Position numbers and translations under genes: made by a program. 64,000 nt of DNA. It comes from Stomorhina lunata (taxonomy: Eukaryota > Arthropoda > Insecta > Diptera > Rhiniidae). The stretch lies in assembly GCA_933228675.1 (NCBI GenBank), contig OW121741.1, positions 115,256,694 through 115,320,693 of the forward strand, in the 5' to 3' direction. Below are positions 11,932-21,598 of this stretch, in pieces (positions within the stretch are counted from its first letter, which is position 1; every line of letters starts with the position of its first letter). The notes below the pieces were generated by a model. It did no database searches. It saw only the letters and a list, made by a program, of their open reading frames with translations, and was not told the origin of the DNA.

Positions 11932-13053
11932 AGAAATTTTTTCATCAAAAATTTCCTATAGAAATTTTTTCATCAAAAATTTCCTATAGAAATTTTTTCA
12001 TCAAAAATTTCCTATAGAAATTTTTTCATCAAAAATTTCCTATAGAAATTTTTTCATCAAAAATTTCCTATAGAAATTTTTTCATCAAAAATTTCCTATA
12101 GAAATTTTTTCATCAAAAATTTCCTATAGAAATTTTTTCATCAAAAATTTCCTATAGAAATTTTTTCATCAAAAATTTCCTATAGAAATTTTTTCATCAA
12201 AAATTTCCTATAGAAATTTTTTCATCAAAAATTTCCTATAGAAATTTTTTCATCAAAAATTTCCTATAGAAATTTATTCATCAAAAATTTCCTATAGAAA
12301 TTTTTTCATCAAAAATTTCCTATAGAAATTTTTTCATCAAAAATTTCCTATAGAAATTTTTTCATCAAAAATTTCCTATAGAAATTTTTTCATCAAAAAT
12401 TTCCTATAGAAATTTTTTCATCAAAAATTTCCTATAGAAATTTTTTCATCAAAAATTTCCTATAGAAATTTTTTCATCAAAAATTTCCTATAGAAATTTT
12501 TTCATCAAAAATTTCCTATAGAAATTTTTTCATCAAAAATTTCCTATAGAAATTTTTTTATCAAAAATTTCCTATAGAAATTTTTTCATCAAAAATTTCC
12601 TATAGAAATTTTTTCATCAAAAATTTTCTATAGAAATTTTTTCATCAAAAATTTTCTATAGAAATTTTTTCATCAAAAATTTTCTATAGAAATTTTTTCA
12701 TCAACAATTTTCTATAGAAATTTTTTCATCAAAAATTTCCTATAGAAATTTTTTCATCAAAAATTTCCTATAGAAATTTTTTCATCAAAAATTTCCTATA
12801 GAAATTTTTTCATCAAAAATTTCCTATAGAAATTTTTTCATCAAAAATTTCCTATAGAAATCTTTTCATTAAAAATTTCCTAAAGAAATTTTTTCATCAA
12901 AAATTTCCTATAGAAATTTTTTCATCAAAAATTTCCTATAGAAATTTTTTCATCAAAAATTTCCTATAGAAATTTTTTCATCAAAAATTTCCTATAGAAA
13001 TTTTTTCATCAAAAATTTCCTATAGAAATTTTTCATCAAAAATTTCCTTTAGA
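11932..13053. repeat. AT-rich tandem array II', inverted copy of array II
   Basis: About 40 copies of a 28 bp unit with core CCTATAGAAATTTTTTCATC followed by AAAAATTT, the exact reverse complement of the array II unit. It is remarkably homogeneous: most units from 11940 to 12600 and from 12720 to 13030 are identical. A small cluster at about 12625-12715 carries TTTTCTATAG in place of TTTCCTATAG. The homogeneity suggests recent expansion or gene conversion. Confidence 0.95.
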
Positions 13054-14950
13054 AGTGTTTTTTTTTTCAATTTTTAGTTATGAGGTCGATAAGCAATTTT
13101 CCTCGAAATTATTTTAACGATAGCAATTTCATATTTAATATAAATTTTTTATTCCAAACTCCTTTTCTTTTATTAGTTTTCCCTGCACTTTTTCCTTTAA
13201 CCGCATATTATATATTACTAGTGCTTGTTTGAAATATCATTTCCCTTTTTTTCTTTTCCCTAGACAACAATAAATAATAGTTATATGGAAAATGAAAAGA
13301 AAAACAAATACATATTGTATAATATTTATTTTTCTAAAAATTTCCCCAGCAACATTAATCATTATTGTATAAATATCACATTGGTACGATTTTTTTTGAG
13401 TGTATACAACCCGATAGTTTTAGTCAAAATTTAGGAATAAAATTGGATCTATTTCTAGCAATTCAAAAAAGAGGTTTCGCTTCTCGTGACTAGATTTAGA
13501 TGTACTTTTGTTTGAAAAGGGTCAATAGATTCCTTGGGTAAATTTTTCTTAAAAATTGTAATGAAAGTGATGGATAACAAAAGTTCTTGTAATTCCAGGG
13601 GTCCAAAATTGATGGACTATTTCATGAGACTTGATTTATTTGTAGTAGTCATTAAAAAGGTCCAAAAAGTGTTCCCTCAAAACTAATTTTAGCTGTTTTA
13701 AATATTGGGGACATTTTTTTCATCTGTAAACTATTGGGTTACAACATTCTTAAAGCACAAAACAATTTTTTCGCATAAGAATAACAACAACTATCGTAAC
13801 TACCAAAGTTGTTCAAATTGCGGTTAAGAACAGAAGTAGTGTATGGTAGTACTCTGAACTATTCAATAAAAATTTCAGTTGTACTCGTCTACTTATACGA
13901 GTCGTATAAATATGTGTAAAATACTCTGTCGAACTCATAGAAAAACAGTTTAGTTCATTGCACCTTTTTCTACAGGGGTCGGTCTACAGTAAAACAACTG
14001 AGTACTAAAAAACCCTAAAGTTTTTTGAACTTTTTTTTTTCACAATTCGTTTGGTTTTTCGTTAATGTTTTTTTGTCTTTACTGACTTGAAAGTTTTGCA
14101 AACAATTTTTGTTTTTTCTTCGTTCATTCATTTTATTTATAATACGAGCAATGCAACAAAATATTCGCTTAACATCATATAGTTACATACATTTATATTT
14201 TATATTGCAACATATTTAAATAAAAGGAAATCTACAAAATTTATTTATGCACATATAGACAACCAAAATAAAAAAGAAGAAAAAAAAAACACGTTAACTT
14301 TAACATTAAGTTAAACATATGTTAAGGTAAAAAGCAAATCCAACTGAATGAATTTTTTTTTAGTAACTATATGCACCCGGATAGGATAAATAATAAAAAT
14401 ATATACAGAGGCATCTGAATAAGTCTGAATAAATGTTTATATGCAGATGAGCATTAAAAATTTATAATTACAAATGATGCAAGTTGGCAGAGTCAGACAT
14501 GGATGAAGTCAGTCAGGCAAACTAGGTGCTACAAATACTCACTTACTTACAATCATTCGCAGATATATGTATTAATATGTGTACATATATACATTTATAT
14601 ATCCATAAACTGAATGAATATAAATGTTAAAAATGCATCACGCAATTATATAAAACACCTATTTATACATATGTATATGTAAGTATATATAATATGAGAC
14701 CCAGTAGGAAAAAGTTCAAGGTTTAATCTTTAAAAAGAAGATATAATATTGGAATCTAATGCCCATTTTGTTTTGTCTGAAACACAAATTTCTGCAAATT
14801 TACTTGACTGTGAAAATTATTGACTGTGAAATTCCTATGCGCTAGAAGATATCTGTATGTTTTGTTATTGCTATGTATTGTTATTGTTAGTTTAGAATTT
14901 TATCTTATATCTTTAAACAAGCAATAATTTTATGTATATATGTATGTATC
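13054..14950. other. Unique AT-rich sequence, no gene seen
   Basis: No coding region, RNA gene or tandem array is supported. Poly-A/T tracts and TATATG-type simple sequence occur near 14540-14690. Confidence 0.6.
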
Positions 14951-14954
14951 TATA

Positions 14955-16204
14955 CCCAGCAAAACTTTTCATTACCAAATAATAAGTTAAACAGCCAAAC
15001 TATTGAACACGAACTATTTACTCATTCACTGTTTAAGTCATTACATTAACATGGGGATGTCATTGGAGGCAAGTACTTACCAATTGCAGAAAAGTAATGA
15101 CTTGGGTAAGCAATTGGAAAACAACAACAAAAACTTTTTGTTGTTGTATTTAAAAAAATATATTTTGAAACGACATACAAAATTTTTTTATGACCCCATA
15201 TGGGCTCGAACCCAGACCTTCCGACTGCTAGGCAGAGACTCTTCCACTGAGCTACTTCATATGTTAAACTTAGCAGCTTATAATTAATATATACAATCTT
15301 TATTTTTAGATCCAAAATCAGGTGACAATAACTTTGTTTTTCCCTGCTTTTTTGCTTTGTTGTAATTTTTGGAAAAATATTTTTATACGATTTTTTATAA
15401 ATGTTTAATGCATTTAATAAACAATAAAGAAATTTTTTTTCAATTATTTTAAAACTTAAACAATTTAGATCTTCTATTTTGTATAAGTTTTTACATAAGA
15501 TTGACTCTTACTTACTTAAATGGCCTATAGTTACAACCTGTTAAGGTCAAAGTCCGAGCATATTTTAGAATTCCATGGATTTCGATCTTGTGCGAATATT
15601 GTCCAATTTTATAGGCAAGCTTTAAAAATTGTTCCTCTACTTGGCCTTTCTATCGAAGTTTCAGACATTCTCCTCTAATATTAGGTGGTGGGACATTTTA
15701 ATTCTAATTTTATAATCTTCGTATCATTTTCTTTTTTTCAAGAGAGGTTTACTAGCCCGTAATCCTAACCCATTTTTATCGATCTTATGGGACAACTCTT
15801 GGTACATGTTAGCTCACTATATTAATGGGTGTTAAACTAGCTCCTCGGGTGATACCACGAGGAGGTCTGCGTCCACAGTTGAGATGAAGGATGACCCAGA
15901 TAAGTTGGGCTTACCAAGTTAAGACCAATTAGAATCGTGTTTGGTATCCAACATCCCCTACATAATCAAAATTGACTCATGATGGAATTTTTTCATTACG
16001 TGAGTTAGTTTTCCATTTTTTTACAGAAGGTAATATTTAATTCAAAAATCATTTAAAAAGACTCTTTTAATAAAAAATGATGGGATTTGAACCGGGGCCA
16101 TTCAGTTTAAATTACCATCTTAATTACAAATAAGTACTTCTGTAATAACTTATTATTTATTCGGAGGACATCAGAGTACTTGTCATTACCAAAGTTTTGC
16201 TGGG
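14955..16204. mobile_element. 1.25 kb non-autonomous DNA element with CCCAGCAAAACTTT inverted ends
   Basis: The left end starts CCCAGCAAAACTTTT at 14955 and the right end is AAAGTTTTGCTGGG at 16191-16204, a 14 bp perfect terminal inverted repeat. Both ends also share a subterminal AATAATAAGTTA word in inverted orientation (14980 on the left, about 16147-16158 on the right). The element is flanked by TATA on both sides (14951-14954 and 16205-16208), which may be a 4 bp or 2 bp target duplication. No transposase is visible inside. A tRNA-like relic sits at 15191-15262. The superfamily is not identified. Confidence 0.65.
15191..15262 (-). tRNA. tRNA-Ala(AGC)-like relic, probably not functional
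   Basis: On the minus strand there is an A-box TAGCTCAGTGG (15244-15254) and a B-box GGGTTCGAGCCC (15202-15213). An anticodon loop CTAGCAG would place AGC at 15227-15229. The D stem pairs and the anticodon stem pairs 4 of 5. The T stem works only with a 6-base loop, and the acceptor ends do not pair. This is therefore a tRNA pseudogene or a SINE head, not a working tRNA. The GCCTAGCA loop is also found in the SINE at 43.4 kb, suggesting a shared ancestry. Confidence 0.6.
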
Positions 16205-16830
16205 TATATATAGAATGGCTATCTCGAAATCGGCTCTAACGATTTTGACGAAATTTAGACACTGGGTACCTTTTTTGACGTATAGATCGAATATGAAGAC
16301 ACTTTTGAAAATTTTACAGCTAAGGGGGTAAAAACGTCGAAAATGGGGAAAAATCGAAAACGTTATATCTCCTAAAGTATAGGTATAGAAACAAAATTTA
16401 AATAACGTTTTGAACAGCTATGAAAATATGCATCAAAACATCATTTGGTACTTTTTTGAAACTATGTCCGATAGGGGTTAAAAAAGGGTGAAAGTAGTAT
16501 TTTTTGGTACTTTTCAATCCACTCTTATTTTTTTAACCAAAGAATTTAGAAAGGAACTTTGAGCTGCAGTCAATAGATGTGAAAGAAATATTGAACACGT
16601 ATTTGGTATTTTTTGGATTTTGGGACCAAAATGGGTAAAAAAGGGATAAAATGATAATTTAACATCTAAAAAAGTAATATGAATAGGAACAGTATGTTAA
16701 CTGCGAATTCAATTGGTACCAAAGAAGTGTCAAATATGCATATGGAACTTTTTTGAAATTAGGGGATAAAAAGGGGAAAAAGTTGTAATGTTATAATTTT
16801 TAAACAAATGAGTGTAAGTCTGTATGTTCT
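16205..16830. other. Diverged repeat-like sequence, no gene seen
   Basis: Recurrent phrases such as 'TTGGTACTTTTTTGAAA', 'GGGGTAAAAA', 'GGGGAAAA' and 'TATATCTCCTAAAGTATAGG' give a repetitive feel, like an old tandem or dispersed repeat. The phase is irregular and no ORF is supported. Confidence 0.5.
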
Positions 16831-16835
16831 TATGG

Positions 16836-17345
16836 AATAGTAAACTATGCACTTAATCATGTTATGATCTTTAGCGAAGATGTTGCGGATAAGCCGGCAA
16901 AGGGTTTTGAGTTGGTAAGACTAAAAGGGGGCGCCACTGAAAATTAATAAAAACTAATTAAATCGTAAGCTTTTCATTTGATTATCCTCGGCATGAGCCG
17001 ACGGAGGTTTCTTAGTTGGTGTTAACAATTTCCGATAGGTGGCTCTACTAAAAATTACTCAAAGTGAGTTAAATCGTAAACTTTATATTTGATCGTGCTA
17101 TGATCTTTAGCAAAGTTGTTGTATATGGGCCGACGAAGGTTTCACATTTTGACAGGTGGCGCCACTGAAATTTACTCAAAGTCAATTAAATTGTAAACTG
17201 TACATTTAGTCATGCTATGATCTTTAGTTAAGTTATTGCGGATAAGCCGACGAAGGTTTATTAATAGGTATGATCAAAGTCGAACAGGTGGCGCCACTGA
17301 AAATTACTCAAAGTGAATTAAATCGTAAACTGTGCATTTGAAATT
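16836..17345. repeat. Tandem repeat, unit ~111-132 bp, four copies plus a partial
   Basis: The landmark GCGCCACTGAAAATTACTC (or a variant) occurs at 16931, about 17041 (GGCTCTACTAAAAATT), 17159 and 17291. Each is followed by AATTAAATCGTAAAC, ATGCTATGATCTTTAG and GATAAGCCGACGAAGGTTT in the same order. Units have diverged by many substitutions and indels, so the array is old. It is markedly less AT-rich than the poly-A/T arrays nearby and is unrelated to them. No ORF spans it. Confidence 0.85.
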
Positions 17346-20300
17346 TACTGAATATTTGTGTAATGTCTTTCCTCTAAATTTATTTTAGTACTTTATAAAT
17401 AAAATATGTGAAAACTTTAAAATATGCCTCAAAATGTAAAGAACAAGTTTTCTAGATTAATGTTAATTGTTGTTATTTCCCTGTCACGGGAATTATGGCG
17501 AACCTTGATTTAGAGTAAAGGCTCCGTTCTTTTCTCCTACCATTTTTTTAAATTCCCAAATAATCTCCTACATCAGTCACTGGCGAACAGTTCAGTTGCC
17601 ATAAATAGTTATATTAAAATAATACATATTAACTATGCTCAACACTTGTAAAAGATATGTTATAAATAAGTTGTTGTTGAGTTGACAGCCCATTGCTGAG
17701 ATATTTCGAGTCATTCCGGTACGTAGAACAGGCTGTCGACCTGAAAGTGCTTTAAGCCGATTATTTATTTAGCATCCCGATAGTGGCAAGGGGAAAAGTA
17801 GTATTTGTTTGCAAACTGCATGATCTCCCGGTCTCGAACCCACCACAAGAAGAAGCATTGCCTTATATGGCAATTGGTCCTCATGAAATTTAAATGCTGA
17901 TGTGAAAACATCTAGTCGAGTTCTTAACAGTTGTCTTTAATCTAGCCTCAATATAGCCGATATCTGGAAACTCGTTAAAGTGGGATCGTCGTGCAGACCG
18001 ATATCGCATCATGCTTACTCATTTCCTTTTGGGATGTCAACGACGAAACCAACCGAACTTTAACATCACATAGTAGAATTCTTCCCCAAAGCATATCAGA
18101 AAAGATCTTTACATTTATCATACGAAGATATTTACTTAATCCTTTAGATACCTCTCGTACATGGCAGAGTTAACCAACATTCGCATGAATGTTTGTTTTA
18201 GTATTTTCCGCGGAAAAGAAGAGTCGTTTTGGCACAACTAAGGTTGAATTGGACAACAGAAGAAAATCTCGTTTAGTCTTGAATAGACCGTGCAGTCATT
18301 AACGTATACCCATCATGTGGTCAGGGCCCTCATACACCGCCAACCCTACTTCACTTAATCCTGAAGATTTGTGAACTCATCCAGTGGAAGAAGTACAATT
18401 TCTTGGCCTTGATCCACAAATAGACTCCACTACACTACGAAGTTTTTTAATTTTTCTTTCTGTTACTGCTAGCAATATTTCTCATTCTTATTAATTCAGT
18501 TTTTGTTGGAACCAATAGGCACAACATGAACGATACGCTAAATTCGGACTTAATTTAACTTTAGGGGTCGTGCAAATAGCGTTAATTTTAATGTCAGGAA
18601 ATCATATTGATTATTGCTTTATCTTAGACTATGGCTGGTATAGAAGGATTAGAAACTATTAATTTTTAAGACATGTAAATATAGTGCGATATTTGTAAGA
18701 CCAAACACATTTTTCAAATATTTGCGAAACATTTAATTGTATTGTTCTTTTTTACTTTATTTTAACTGATCAGCAGGAAAATGTATCTTAAGGTTCTTAT
18801 TGGTGTCATAAAGGTAGCCAAGTCTATTAGTTTACTGAAGCATCGTCTCAATATGTTTTAGGACTCAACCATATGTTATCGATTGGCGTGTGGATCGGAC
18901 AAACAAAACACTACTCCCTCCATACTCCTTCCCACAACTATTTTTTCCTAGTTCGATCACAATGAAATGCATATAAAGAGCTCACCCCCTGAGTATTAGT
19001 CAAGTTACAAAAAACAAAACATGAGTTAATGGGATCATACTTTTTGCTCGAGACTTCCAATTGACCTCATCTAATTCCCGCTGGGATCTTTTAAATGCCT
19101 ATATACGTCATAACATATACTTTTCATTTGAAACGTATAAAAAATCATATAAAACCTCAATTTGGTATAATACTTTTTTTTTTGATATTTAGTAAAGTTT
19201 TTTTTTTGTACAATATAATGGAATCATAACATCAGAAATGGTACAATAAACTACACACAGGCAACCTGTAATGTATTAACAAAAACAACAACAATATATA
19301 CAAAAGCAACAAGAACAACAACAAAAAGTGCATGCAACAAAATTACACCAACAATAAGAAGTCGAAGAAAAATAAAATCCAAAACAAATTTTACTAATTT
19401 TTATTTTATGTTATGAGTTTATTAAAAAAAGAAAACTCCAGCAACAAAATCTCTGAAACAAAAATCTGTTGAGGAAATGTATGTTAACAATTTGTTTAAT
19501 AACATACGAGTGAGTGTATGTAAGTATGTACCTACGAAGTAGTAGAAGATGAGAGAAAATTATATGATTTTAATAATTTAACAAAATCATTTTTACTTTT
19601 ATTTCTTCTTCTTTAATATAAAAAAGGCAAATGAGGAAGTTCCTTTTTCTAGCACGGGCTTAAAAGGGCCAGTTTGAAAGCATAAGATTAAAAAAAGTGA
19701 TATTCAAGAAAAGTAGCCCTGAGCTAATTAATTGAAATTTTTCTTTTTTTTTTAATTTACTATCAAAAACTTAATATGAATGAAAATTTGTTGTCGATAA
19801 CATAATTTGAAAAAATCGTTATCGATAACATAACTTTATTAAAAATCTTTAATAGATAAGATATTTTTAGGCAAATTTTAGTAAAAATGGGAAAATCCGA
19901 ACAAATGGCTAAGATGTAGACCTAGTTTTTCATAAAATAAATTTATCTACAACTAGTTATAGATAACTGATTTATCTATAACTGATTGTCATCCTAGCTA
20001 GACCTAGCTAGGTTCATAAAATAAACTGGTTTTCGTACAAAGTTTGTCATCTGACTTTTGAATCTGATCTTTAAGTCATTTAATTGCTCGTTTTAAAAAT
20101 CTACTATTTTCTTCGGCTTTAGCATTACATTTAAACATAACTGCTAAAACCGGCTCCTTAGTTTTTATTTTTTTTTTTTGGTTTTCTAAAAGAAATATTG
20201 AAAGAGAAGAAATGAAGTACTTTTGCCGACTGAATCTTTATTATATATGTATGCACTTTTGATAATGATGCAAGGGCGTATTTAATGTATATCATTAGTA

Positions 20301-20505
20301 GTTACAAACATGTAGACAATTATATATATTATACTTGATATAATTTATATGTATATTATGTAAACTTTATAGTAAAGATAGGAAACGAAAGAAATTTTAC
20401 ATTTTTAGATACAAGTATTGAAGTCCCCGTTTAAAGTATTATATAGAAATTAAACAGACATAGGCAGCCGATAGCACCAGAAGCCGAAAAATGTCTGTGA
20501 TTTTC
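17346..20505. other. Long stretch with no supported gene
   Basis: Mostly unique sequence of mixed composition. 17681-17740 holds an imperfect hairpin with arms GTTGACAGCC and GGCTGTCGAC (9 of 10 pairing) around a 40-base loop. Around 18300-18440 the sequence is less AT-rich and has a short open stretch I cannot assign. A CAA/ACAAC-rich microsatellite lies at about 19275-19335. The tail (19800-20500) is AT-rich with no features. Confidence 0.5.
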
Positions 20506-20509
20506 GTAA

Positions 20510-20628
20510 ACATTTTTTATAAAAAAAATTTTCTTTGGAAATTTTTTTTGCCAAAAATATTTGTATGTATATGAAAATTTTTGATAAAAATATTTTTCTA
20601 TAGAAAAATTTTCGATAAAAATATTTTT
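20510..20628. repeat. Short degenerate CTATAG-type repeat patch
   Basis: One to three degenerate units containing TTTTGATAAAAATA, TTTTTCTATAGAAAAATTTT and TCGATAAAAATATTTTT. These are the same words that make up the large array at 62.0-63.4 kb. The patch ends directly at the left end of the foldback element that follows. Confidence 0.65.
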
Positions 20629-20670
20629 TCAAACCAAAATTTTCTCTGGGATAACCAATTCCTCGAAACG

Positions 20671-20700
20671 TTTTGATGGTTGGTTAGGTCATATCTTCAG
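20671..20700 (-). other. Hammerhead-ribozyme-like core, left arm of foldback
   Basis: On the minus strand CTGAAGA (matching the hammerhead CUGANGA box) is followed by TATGACC, TAACCAA and CCATC, then AAAA where a hammerhead needs GAAA. The stem is imperfect. It is the mirror copy of the motif in the right arm. Stems I and III with a cleavage site are not evident, so activity is doubtful. Confidence 0.25.
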
Positions 20701-20998
20701 GTGGAGTATCCCTACTTTTAGACAGACCGAAAACCTCGCATTATTACCTATTTTACAAACACAATCATTAAGAATAATGTTTGTTAACTATAAGTAAAAG
20801 CTCAGATTATCTACTGAACAAAAGCAAACACAAACATTTTTCAGTTTCACCTTTCTTCAAAAATTTTTGTGTTTACTTTTGCTCAACGATAATCTGAGCT
20901 TTTACTTTGGATTTACAAATATAATTCGTAATATTTGTGTTTGTAAAATAGGTAATAATACGAGGTTTTCGTTCTGTTTACAAGCAGGGATACTCCTC

Positions 20999-21029
20999 CT
21001 GAAGATAATGGCCTAAGCAACCATCGAAA
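20999..21029 (+). other. Hammerhead-ribozyme-like core, right arm of foldback
   Basis: CTGAAGA (20999-21005) fits the CUGANGA box. ATGG (21008-21011) pairs with CCAT (21021-21024) across a CCTAAGCAA loop, and GAAA follows at 21026-21029, as in hammerhead stem II plus the GAAA box. The closing G-C pair expected next to the boxes is missing, and I could not find a convincing upstream cleavage triplet with stems I and III. This is a resemblance, not a demonstrated ribozyme. Confidence 0.3.
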
Positions 21030-21071
21030 CGCGCCGAGGAATTATTTGTCCCAACAAACATTTTTTTGGTT

Positions 21072-21394
21072 TTTAGCAATAAATTGTCTTTTATATTAAT
21101 AAACAAATAGAACATTATTCGCACTTTATTCCAGTCTAATAAAGTGCGAATAATGTTTCTTTTGAAGAACATTTACTATCTCGACAATTTGGTTATTTAT
21201 TGATTTCTTGGGTGTTTTCACAATTTAATACCCTATAAGTTAAATGGTTATTTCAAGACAATGTTTTTGGTATAAATACATTCCCGAGACCTTTCAGATT
21301 TAAAGTGCCTGACTATTTTATAGAAATTTAAATTTGTTTCTTAATAAGTTCGTCAAAAATTTCTCAAAACGTAAGTTTTTTTCTCAATGTACAA
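21072..21394. other. Unique AT-rich sequence, no gene seen
   Basis: Nothing supported. A short inverted pair, CATTATTCGCACTTTATT near 21112 and AATAAAGTGCGAATAATG near 21137, makes a small perfect hairpin of about 18 bp arms with a short loop. Confidence 0.6.
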
Positions 21395-21598
21395 TAACAA
21401 AGACCACATAAACGATAAACGTTAACCTTTTCTTGACCAACAGGGACCAAAATTACCCCCAGAAATAATATATTTTTTTATTTCTATGTAATAGATAAAA
21501 ATTGAAATAAAATAAATAATAATTAAATATTTTGGAGTCATTTCGATCCTTGTTGGTCACAAAAGGGTTAATATTTATCGTTTATCTGGTCTTTGTTA
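21395..21598. mobile_element. 204 bp palindromic MITE with ~53 bp inverted ends
   Basis: The left end TAACAAAGACCACATAAACG (21395) matches in reverse complement the right end CGTTTATCTGGTCTTTGTTA (21579-21598). Inner landmarks also pair: GATAAACGTTAACC with GGTTAATATTTATC, and TGACCAACAGGGACC with GATCCTTGTTGGTCA. Roughly 85% of the arm positions pair. No coding capacity. A target duplication is not obvious. Confidence 0.75.

Larger units (their letters stand above)
20629..21071. mobile_element. Foldback (palindromic) element, complete two-arm copy
   Basis: Two arms of about 190-210 bp read as imperfect inverted repeats around a short centre near 20835-20870. Matching landmarks, left then inverted on the right, are: AATTCCTCG / CGAGGAATT, GGTTGGTTAGG / GGCCTAAGCAACC, GAGTATCCCTAC / GCAGGGATACTC, ACCTCGCATTATTACC / GGTAATAATACGAGG, and AAAGCTCAGATTAT / ATAATCTGAGCTTT. 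Outer ends read AAACCAAAATTTT and CATTTTTTTGGTTTTT. No ORF is present. Related single arms lie at 27.85 and 33.3 kb, so this is a dispersed family. Confidence 0.85.

Noticed and set aside
9344..13053. CRISPR-like regular repeats
   Set aside because: Units are contiguous with no unique spacers and the sequence context is eukaryotic. These are satellite-like tandem repeats.
15191..15262. Functional tRNA-Ala gene
   Set aside because: The acceptor ends do not pair and the T stem needs a short loop. Kept only as a relic.
15003..15315. Opposed 94- and 89-codon open frames
   Set aside because: They overlap the tRNA-like relic inside the CCCAGCAAAAC element and show no protein motif.
16083..16093. 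Second tRNA gene (B-box GGTTCAAATCC on minus strand)
   Set aside because: No A-box at the expected distance and no cloverleaf.
17831..17843. tRNA-like B-box GGTCTCGAACCCA on minus strand
   Set aside because: No A-box or cloverleaf nearby; a single 11-base match is expected by chance.
18378..18490. Possible retroelement coding fragment (reading HPVEEVQFLGLDPQ)
   Set aside because: A single short open stretch with no second motif in phase. I cannot tie it to a named family with confidence.
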